From an uncultured Thermoanaerobacterales bacterium (GTDB lineage Bacteria > Bacillota > Clostridia > Christensenellales > UBA1242), in the NCBI GenBank assembly GCA_949840475.1, contig CATKXA010000025.1:1-11262 (forward strand): DNA of 11,262 nt, written 5' to 3'. Shown here one piece after another: positions 6,502-11,262 of the stretch; positions within the stretch are counted from its first letter, which is position 1; each line of letters starts with the position of its first letter. The position numbers and the translations under genes were made by a program. Below the pieces are notes generated by a model. That model did no database searches. It was given only the letters and a program-made list of their open reading frames with translations, and was not told where the DNA came from.

Positions 6502-7242
6502 GTGGCAGAAGTAATTAAAGTTAATGCAATAGTGTTAAAATCTAATAAAGCTCCGCAAGACGCTGCAAGGCGATTGGAGCTTTTTTCGCTTGAACTAGGA
6601 AAAATATCAGCACTAATTCGTGGTGTTGAAAAGCCAAAAGCTAAAAATGCAGTTGCAAGCCAGCCGTTTTGCTTTGGTGAATACCTTTTAAATGTTAGAA
6701 ATGGCAACTATTTTATTACTGAATGTGCCGTTCAAGATAGTTTTTTTGCATTGTCATATAATCTTGATGCATATGTTTTAGCATGTGCCATGCTTGAAGC
6801 TACAAGTTTGGTTGCTGTTGAGGGCGAGAGTAATGTTGAGTATTTCACGCTTTTATTAAACTGTTTAAAGTTAATGGCTTATCATAAGGCAAATCCTTCA
6901 GCGGTATTTATAAAATATATTATGAATTTGTTATCTAAATCTGGCTTTGGTTTTGACTTATCTTCGTGTTTTTTGTGTGGCAAACAGAGTTTTGGCGTGG
7001 GCAAGCTTGTATATGACGGAAGTGGTGCAGTTTGTTCAGCATGCATGCACAAAGTTGATTATGTAGATATTAGCGATGCTGAATGGGGAATTTTAAAAAA
7101 TATTTACAATGCGGACATACAAAAGTTTGCGAACTTAAACTTTTCTTCAAGAGAAGCTTTAAATTCTTGTCTAATGCTTATGCTGAAACAGTTTTACTAT
7201 CGAACTGGAGAGAAAATCAAATGTTTGGATAAGTATTTTTAA
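6502..7242 (+). CDS. recO: DNA repair protein RecO
   Basis: RecO is the recombination mediator that, with RecR/RecF, loads RecA on SSB-coated DNA and anneals strands in the RecFOR pathway. The 246-residue product shows an N-terminal OB fold (VNAIVLKSNK…RLELFSLELGKISALIRGVEKP, residues 7-46), an alpha-helical middle, and a C4 zinc site at Cys156/Cys159 (CFLCG) and Cys178/Cys181 (CSAC). These are hallmarks of Gram-positive RecO. Length is typical. The start is GTG at 6502, with AAGGAA (6491-6496) 5 bases upstream; an out-of-frame ATG at 6500 overlaps it and gives only four codons. The gene follows the small unknown gene by 24 bases and probably shares its promoter. Confidence 0.92.
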   Translation: MAEVIKVNAIVLKSNKAPQDAARRLELFSLELGKISALIRGVEKPKAKNAVASQPFCFGEYLLNVRNGNYFITECAVQDSFFALSYNLDAYVLACAMLEATSLVAVEGESNVEYFTLLLNCLKLMAYHKANPSAVFIKYIMNLLSKSGFGFDLSSCFLCGKQSFGVGKLVYDGSGAVCSACMHKVDYVDISDAEWGILKNIYNADIQKFANLNFSSREALNSCLMLMLKQFYYRTGEKIKCLDKYF

Positions 7243-7401
7243 TACATATAGTGGAATATGCCATAGTAAATTTTATGACATTTTTTTCTTTTTACGTCTT
7301 TACAATTTACATAAACGATATAAAATCTTTAATTTAGTAAAGAAAATATTGAAAACTGCTGTTTTTTTTGACAAAACTGCATAAAATGTTTTTTAAATTA
7401 T

Positions 7402-7431
7402 TTGCCTTTTTGCGTGGCGATTTGTTATAAT
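7402..7431 (+). promoter_or_regulatory. Extended -10 promoter of ppdK
   Basis: TTGCCT (7402-7407), 18-bp spacer, TATAAT (7426-7431) with TG at 7423-7424. The predicted start near 7438 gives a 30-base leader holding the strong ribosome site AGGAGATAT (7451-7459). A second TTGACA at 7368-7373 has no good -10 at proper spacing. Confidence 0.65.
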
Positions 7432-7467
7432 TGTCTAAGTACTAAACAAAAGGAGATATATCATTAT

Positions 7468-10098
7468 ATGGCTAAAAAATTTGTTTACAAATTTGCCGAA
7501 GGTAAAGCTGATATGAGAAACCTACTTGGCGGTAAAGGTGCTAACCTTGCTGAAATGACCAACATTGGTTTACCTGTTCCACAAGGCTTTACTATAACTA
7601 CTGAGGCTTGCACAAAATATTACGATGATGGTGCAAAAATTGATAGTAGTATTCAAAAAGAAATTTTTAAGAACCTAGAAGATTTAGAAAAGGTTACTGG
7701 CAAAGGTTTTGGTAAAAAAGAAAACCCATTGCTTGTTTCTGTTCGTTCTGGTGCTAGAGCTTCAATGCCTGGCATGATGGACACTATCTTAAACCTTGGT
7801 TTAAATAGCGAAACTGTTGAGGGCTTGGCTACTCTTACTAACAATGCAAGATTTGCTTACGATAGCTATCGTAGATTTATTCAAATGTTTGCTGACGTTG
7901 TTATGGAAGTTCCAAAGCCACTTTTCGAGGAAATCCTTGATGAGCAAAAGCATAAAAAAGGCGTTTCACTTGATACTGAGCTTGATGAAAACGACATGAA
8001 AGAAGTTGTTAAGAAATTCAAAGCTCTATACAAAAAACAAAAGAAATCTGAGTTCCCTGAAGATGTTAGAGAACAATTAATTTTAGCAGTTGAAGCTGTA
8101 TTTAGAAGCTGGGAAAACCCACGTGCTATTGTTTATCGTAGAATGAACGATATCCCTTCAAGCTGGGGTACTGCTGTTAACGTTCAAACAATGGTATTTG
8201 GTAACATGGGTAACGACTGTGGTACTGGTGTTGCATTTACTCGTAACCCTGCTACTGGCGAAAACAAGCTTTATGGTGAATACCTTATGAATGCACAAGG
8301 TGAGGACGTTGTTGCTGGTATACGTACTCCAAGTGCTATTGCTGAACTTAAAAAACAAAATAAAGCAGTTTACGAACAATTTGAACAAATTTCTAAAACT
8401 CTAGAAAACCATTATAAAGATATGCAAGACATGGAATTTACTATCGAACATGGTAAACTATTCATGCTTCAAACTCGTAATGGTAAGAGAACTGCAAAAG
8501 CTGCATTAAAGATTGCTGTTGATATGGTTAAATCTGGAATGTGGACTGAAAAAGACGCTTTACTTAAAATCGAGCCTAAACAATTAGACAGCTTGCTTCA
8601 TCCACAATTTGAAGCTTCAGCTTTAAAGAAAGCTACTCCAATAGCTGTTGGTCTACCTGCATCTCCAGGTGCTGCAACTGGTAAAATTGCATTCACTAGT
8701 GCAGAAGCTACTGAAAGAGCTGCTGCTGGCGAAAAGGTTGTATTAGTTCGTCTAGAAACTTCTCCAGAAGATATTGAAGGTATGGTTAGTAGCCAAGGTA
8801 TCTTAACAGTTCGTGGTGGTATGACATCTCACGCTGCCGTTGTTGCTCGTGGTATGGGTACTTGCTGTGTTGCTGGATGTTCTGCTGTTGTTGTTGACGA
8901 AAATGCTAAGACATTAACAATCAATGGCAAAAAGTACACTGCAAATGATTATATTTCTATTGATGGTTCAACTGGTAACGTTTACGGAACTCAAATTCAA
9001 ACTGTTCCTGCTTCACTTTCTGGTGACTTTGGCAAAATTATGAGTTGGGCTGATAAATATCGTGCATTAAGCGTTAGAACAAATGCTGATAATCCTCGTG
9101 ATGCTAAACAAGCTTATGACTTTGGTGCTGAAGGTGTTGGTCTTTGCCGTACTGAGCACATGTTCTTTGAGGCTGACCGTATTATGGCTGTTCGTGAAAT
9201 GATAGTTTCTAAAACAGTAGAAGAGAGAGAAAAAGCTCTTGCTAAAATTCTTCCTATGCAAAGAAAAGACTTTGAGGGTATTTATAAAGAGATGAAAGGT
9301 AACCCTGTTACAATCCGTCTTCTTGACCCACCTCTACACGAGTTCCTTCCTCATACTGATGCCGAAATCAAAGAATTAGCAAAAGAAATGGGTCTAACTT
9401 TCAAAGAACTAAAAGAAACTGTAGATAATCTTCATGAATTCAACCCAATGCTTGGTCATCGTGGTTGCCGTTTGTGTGTAACTTATCCAGAAATCGCTGC
9501 AATGCAAACACGTGCTATCATGGAAGCTGCTGTTAAAGTTAACAAAGAAAAGGGTTATAAAATAACTCCTGAAATCATGGTTCCACTTGTTGGCGAAAAG
9601 AAAGAGCTTGATTATGTTAAAGAGTATATTGTAAAAACTGCTGAAGATGTAATCAAAAAAGCTAAGAGTAACATGACTTATAAAGTTGGTACTATGATCG
9701 AAATCCCTAGAGCTGCACTTACTGCAGACAAGATTGCTGAAACTGCTGAGTTCTTCAGCTTCGGTACTAACGATTTAACTCAAATGACTTATGGCTTCAG
9801 CCGTGATGACGCTGGTAAATTCTTAAAAGATTACTATGCTAAAAAGATATTTGAGCAAGACCCATTTGCTCGTATTGATGAAGATGGCGTTGGTAAGTTG
9901 GTTGCAATGGCTGCTAAACTTGGACGTCAAACTCGCAAAGACCTTAAACTTGGTATTTGTGGTGAGCATGGTGGTGACCCTGCAACTATTGAGTTCTGCC
10001 ACAACGTTGGTTTAACTTACGTTTCATGTTCTCCATTCAGAGTTCCAATTGCTAGGTTGGCTGCGGCGCAGGCGAATATTAAAAACCCAAGAAATTAG
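7468..10098 (+). CDS. ppdK: Pyruvate, phosphate dikinase
   Basis: Catalyses ATP + Pi + pyruvate to AMP + PPi + PEP, reversibly; in anaerobic clostridia it usually serves PPi-linked glycolysis or PEP synthesis in the cytosol. The 876-residue product has three domains: an N-terminal nucleotide-binding region (1 to about 340; RNLLGGKGANLAEM with Lys23, SVRSGARASMPGMMDT with Arg93), a swivelling phosphohistidine domain with GGMTSHAAVVARG, and a C-terminal PEP/pyruvate TIM barrel. Counting codons puts the phospho-acceptor at His455. It also gives Arg561 (CRTEHMFF), Arg617 (IRLLDPPLHEF), Glu745 (MIEIPRA), Asn768/Asp769 (FGTNDLTQM) and Cys831 (GICGEHGG), the same numbers as the characterised C. symbiosum enzyme, so all key residues are present. 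The ATG at 7468 follows AGGAGATAT (7451-7459); an upstream frame extension to 7402 overlaps the promoter. Codon choice (CGT, GGT, GTT, AAC) suggests high expression. Monocistronic, with terminators after it. Confidence 0.98.
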   Translation: MAKKFVYKFAEGKADMRNLLGGKGANLAEMTNIGLPVPQGFTITTEACTKYYDDGAKIDSSIQKEIFKNLEDLEKVTGKGFGKKENPLLVSVRSGARASMPGMMDTILNLGLNSETVEGLATLTNNARFAYDSYRRFIQMFADVVMEVPKPLFEEILDEQKHKKGVSLDTELDENDMKEVVKKFKALYKKQKKSEFPEDVREQLILAVEAVFRSWENPRAIVYRRMNDIPSSWGTAVNVQTMVFGNMGNDCGTGVAFTRNPATGENKLYGEYLMNAQGEDVVAGIRTPSAIAELKKQNKAVYEQFEQISKTLENHYKDMQDMEFTIEHGKLFMLQTRNGKRTAKAALKIAVDMVKSGMWTEKDALLKIEPKQLDSLLHPQFEASALKKATPIAVGLPASPGAATGKIAFTSAEATERAAAGEKVVLVRLETSPEDIEGMVSSQGILTVRGGMTSHAAVVARGMGTCCVAGCSAVVVDENAKTLTINGKKYTANDYISIDGSTGNVYGTQIQTVPASLSGDFGKIMSWADKYRALSVRTNADNPRDAKQAYDFGAEGVGLCRTEHMFFEADRIMAVREMIVSKTVEEREKALAKILPMQRKDFEGIYKEMKGNPVTIRLLDPPLHEFLPHTDAEIKELAKEMGLTFKELKETVDNLHEFNPMLGHRGCRLCVTYPEIAAMQTRAIMEAAVKVNKEKGYKITPEIMVPLVGEKKELDYVKEYIVKTAEDVIKKAKSNMTYKVGTMIEIPRAALTADKIAETAEFFSFGTNDLTQMTYGFSRDDAGKFLKDYYAKKIFEQDPFARIDEDGVGKLVAMAAKLGRQTRKDLKLGICGEHGGDPATIEFCHNVGLTYVSCSPFRVPIARLAAAQANIKNPRN

Positions 10099-10132
10099 GC
10101 GGTTTATTTAACGCCTTGTGCGTTGTTTCTAT

Positions 10133-10185
10133 AAAAAAATCCACACACTCATTTACGCTAAGTAAAATCGTGCGTGGATTTTTTT
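10133..10185 (+). terminator. Intrinsic terminator of ppdK
   Basis: A-run plus TCCACACAC (to 10148) pairs with GTGCGTGGA plus T-run (10170-10185): 15 of 16 positions complementary, one A-C mismatch. The loop contains a further small stem TTTAC/GTAAA. The right arm ends in seven T residues. It forms the core of the larger inverted repeat and lies 35 bases after the ppdK stop. Confidence 0.8.
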
Positions 10186-10220
10186 ATGTGCCTAGCACAA
10201 AGCATCAACTAAACCGCCTA
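10181..10220. repeat. Dispersed repeat unit, copy 1
   Basis: This about 40-base segment matches 10453-10491 at nearly every position: a T-run, ATGTGC, a 3-base loop (CTA here), GCACAAA, then ATCAACTAAA, then a CGC(C)TA end. Differences are a C/G change in the loop, GC versus AT before ATCAACT, C/T in AAACCG versus AAATCG, and one extra C. The GTGC-nnn-GCAC core is a small hairpin. Both copies run in the same direction, 272 bases apart. Confidence 0.75.
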
Positions 10221-10240
10221 TTAGGAGTATTCTATTTGAT

Positions 10241-10291
10241 AAATTCCAGACAGGGCAATATGTAAATATAGCCCATGCCTGGAATTTTTTT
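10241..10291 (+). terminator. Second terminator-like hairpin downstream of ppdK
   Basis: AAATTCCAG (10241-10249) pairs with CTGGAATTT (10279-10287), with an inner GGGC/GCCC stem (10253-10256 / 10271-10274) separated by a small internal loop. The right arm runs into seven T residues (10285-10291). It may act as a backup stop for ppdK readthrough, or end a transcript of a lost gene. Confidence 0.6.
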
Positions 10292-10438
10292 ATTTCTTCG
10301 TCTAATATGCAAATCTCGCCGTTTAAGAGATAAAAACATAGGCGTTTATGCAAATAAACTCCTGTCTTGCAATTTTTTAATGCCTCGTTTAACTTGCAAA
10401 CTAAAACATTTAAGGTAAGGCACAATCATATATATTTA

Positions 10439-10493
10439 AAATCGCTAGTAGTTTTTTATGTGCGTAGCACAAAATATCAACTAAATCGCTAGT
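10439..10493. repeat. Dispersed repeat unit, copy 2, flanked by an 11-base direct repeat
   Basis: The second copy of the unit (10453-10491) has the hairpin GTGC-GTA-GCAC (10460-10470). AAATCGCTAGT occurs at 10439-10449 and again at 10483-10493 in the same direction, so the 33 bases between are bracketed by an exact 11-base direct repeat. In copy 1 the corresponding flanks have diverged (AAAATCG versus AAACCGCC). Confidence 0.7.
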
Positions 10494-10547
10494 TTTGTAA
10501 AAGATATCGAATAAACATATTCAGAAAGAGTATTAAAGCTAAAGATT

Positions 10548-10575
10548 TTGTAAATGTAAATGAGTATGATATAAT
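10548..10575 (+). promoter_or_regulatory. SigA promoter of the second acetyltransferase gene
   Basis: TTGTAA (10548-10553, 4 of 6), 16-bp spacer, then TATAAT (10570-10575) with TG at 10567-10568. Transcription should start near 10582, giving a 17-base leader that contains AAGGAGAG (10587-10594). Confidence 0.7.
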
Positions 10576-10598
10576 AAGGTCACTTGAAGGAGAGTTGT

Positions 10599-11093
10599 AT
10601 GGTTGAATTAAGAGAATTGAATATTAAAATGGGTAGAAAAGAATACGAAATGTTTCAGGAAATTCCAGCAAAAGAGAATGGTTCAACAAATCTTTGCCAT
10701 GGTTTACCGTTTGCTGTGTTCCAAAATTATATAGAAAGCCAGTTGGCACGCAAATATCAAAAAATCAGTGAATATGATACGCCAACAAATATTTATGTTA
10801 TGTACTCAAATAATCAGCCAGTTGGCGTTCTTGGCTTAAGAACAAAAATAAATAAGCAGTGGAGAGAGTGGTGTGGAAATGTCTTTTATGTTATCAGACC
10901 AAAAGAAAGAAAAAAAGGTTATGGCACACAAATTTTAGGACTAGGTGTTAAAGAATGTAAAAAACTTGGTTTGAAACAAATTTTTGTATGCTCAAGTGAG
11001 GGGAACATAGCTTCACAAAAAGTCATAAAAAATAATGACGGCATATTACTCGGTGTTGACGGGACAGAGTATTATAAGATAGAAATAATATAA
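10599..11093 (+). CDS. GNAT-family N-acetyltransferase (COG3981-like)
   Basis: A 164-residue predicted acetyl-CoA-dependent N-acetyltransferase of unknown substrate. It opens with VELRELN, and NIYVMYSNNQPVGVLGLRTKIN (64-85) gives the central strands. FYVIRPKERKKGYGTQILGL (96-115) is motif A with the CoA pyrophosphate-binding RKKGYG loop, and NIASQKVIKNNDGIL (136-150) is motif B. This order and wording resemble the predicted acetyltransferases of COG3981. The ATG at 10599 is preferred over the TTG at 10584 because AAGGAGAG (10587-10594) lies between them, 4-5 bases before the ATG. The gene stands alone, with its own promoter and terminator. It is not a close copy of the broken acetyltransferase at 2403-3064. 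Confidence 0.88.
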   Translation: MVELRELNIKMGRKEYEMFQEIPAKENGSTNLCHGLPFAVFQNYIESQLARKYQKISEYDTPTNIYVMYSNNQPVGVLGLRTKINKQWREWCGNVFYVIRPKERKKGYGTQILGLGVKECKKLGLKQIFVCSSEGNIASQKVIKNNDGILLGVDGTEYYKIEII

Positions 11094-11128
11094 ATATCAA
11101 AAGAAGATTAACATAAAACATAAAATAT

Positions 11129-11163
11129 AAAAGCACGAATAAATCTAAAACATTCGTGCTTTT
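11129..11163 (+). terminator. Intrinsic terminator of the second acetyltransferase gene
   Basis: A perfect 12-bp stem AAAAGCACGAAT / ATTCGTGCTTTT with an 11-base loop is followed by a T-rich tail (TTTTATTTTTATT). It lies 35 bases after the stop codon. The A-rich left flank means it could also work on the other strand. Confidence 0.9.
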
Positions 11164-11191
11164 ATTTTTATTATTTAAATATATAATTACA

Positions 11192-11207
11192 AAAAGTAAT
11201 TACTTTT
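11192..11207. promoter_or_regulatory. Perfect 16-bp palindrome upstream of the outward promoter
   Basis: AAAAGTAATTACTTTT is an exact inverted repeat without a loop, 25 bases upstream of a -35 box. That form suits a homodimeric regulator binding site better than a hairpin. No regulator is visible to assign to it. Confidence 0.4.
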
Positions 11208-11231
11208 ATAGCTACAAATATAAGTATTTAA

Positions 11232-11260
11232 TTGACACAATTTATAATTTAAATTATAAT
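11232..11260 (+). promoter_or_regulatory. Perfect-consensus SigA promoter firing out of the window
   Basis: TTGACA (11232-11237), exactly 17 bases, TATAAT (11255-11260). The spacer and most of the -10 box form an 18-bp palindrome (TTATAATTTAAATTATAA, 11242-11259), a possible operator or simply AT-rich symmetry. The gene it serves lies to the right of the window. Confidence 0.75.
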
Positions 11261-11262
11261 TA

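Larger units (their letters stand above)
10096..10220. repeat. Long imperfect inverted repeat after ppdK
   Basis: The outer arms TAGGCGGTTTA (10096-10106) and TAAACCGCCTA (10210-10220) are perfect complements, and the left arm begins with the ppdK stop codon. Inside, TTGTGC (10116-10121) pairs with GCACAA (10195-10200), and the core holds the terminator stem. Aligning the left arm with the reverse complement of the right arm shows similarity over about 50 bases, so the whole 125-base unit folds as one interrupted hairpin. It resembles a small palindromic intergenic repeat or miniature element; no transposase or clear target duplication is seen. Confidence 0.65.
10099..10598. other. 500-base stretch without a convincing gene
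   Basis: Apart from the two hairpins and repeat units listed separately, this region holds an open - strand frame (10425-10192, 77 codons, TTG start) with no ribosome site or recognisable domain. It runs through the second terminator hairpin and ends inside repeat copy 1. Its amino-acid content is not absurd for a protein, so it may be a gene remnant, but I do not call it. The last 50 bases hold the promoter of the next gene. Confidence 0.5.

Noticed and set aside
6500..6514. ATG start overlapping the recO GTG
   Set aside because: In that frame translation stops after four codons; the GTG at 6502 is in frame with the whole RecO protein.
7243..7401. Terminator or riboswitch between recO and ppdK
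   Set aside because: Only weak AT stems (for example AAAAC/GTTTT at 7352-7366) and a direct repeat AAAACTGC were found; no stable GC-containing hairpin or known aptamer pattern.
7402..7467. Longer ppdK start adding 22 residues
   Set aside because: It overlaps the promoter and the AGGAGATAT ribosome site, and the added Cys-rich residues are absent from the family; the ATG at 7468 aligns with known N-termini.
10096..10493. CRISPR array
   Set aside because: There are only two or three imperfect, unevenly spaced repeat segments with no regular spacers and no cas genes.

Overview
The window looks like chromosomal DNA of a low-GC, spore-forming-lineage Firmicute, most likely an uncultured Clostridia-type anaerobe. 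This rests on AT-rich sequence, AGGAG-type ribosome binding sites, TTG/GTG starts, extended -10 promoters, the sporulation pair YqfC/YqfD, the NfeD-FloA pair, and a pyruvate phosphate dikinase whose catalytic residues fall at the same numbers as in the Clostridium symbiosum enzyme. The taxonomic placement is inference; the gene families are read from the translated sequence.

Left part (1-2400, + strand): a membrane operon made of the 3' end of an NfeD-family gene (cut by the window edge), floA (bacterial flotillin), and an unrecognised single-pass membrane protein with a highly charged cytoplasmic region. It ends at a bidirectional hairpin terminator. Middle-left part (2403-4542, - strand): a GNAT acetyltransferase broken by a single-base frameshift, preceded by yqfD and yqfC. 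A SigE-like mother-cell promoter lies in front of yqfC.

Central part (4641-7242, + strand): ybeY (rRNA maturation endonuclease), era (ribosome-assembly GTPase), a 76-codon unknown gene, and recO (recombination mediator). This is a cut-down form of the Bacillus/Clostridium cluster yqfC-yqfD-phoH-pgpH-ybeY-dgkA-cdd-era-recO. Here yqfCD are divergent from ybeY, and phoH, pgpH, dgkA and cdd are absent between the retained genes.

Right part (7243-11262): ppdK, a full-length pyruvate phosphate dikinase for PPi-linked glycolysis/gluconeogenesis, with codon use typical of a highly expressed gene. It is followed by about 500 bases without a convincing gene, holding two terminator hairpins and copies of a small repeat family. 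A second, intact GNAT acetyltransferase with its own promoter and terminator comes next. The right edge holds two AT-rich palindromes and a perfect-consensus SigA promoter firing out of the window.

I see no CRISPR array, transposase, tRNA, rRNA, toxin-antitoxin pair or phage gene. The items most worth a second look are the unknown third gene of the flotillin operon, the frameshifted acetyltransferase with an apparently leaderless promoter, the repeat family after ppdK, and the palindrome-flanked promoter at the right edge.
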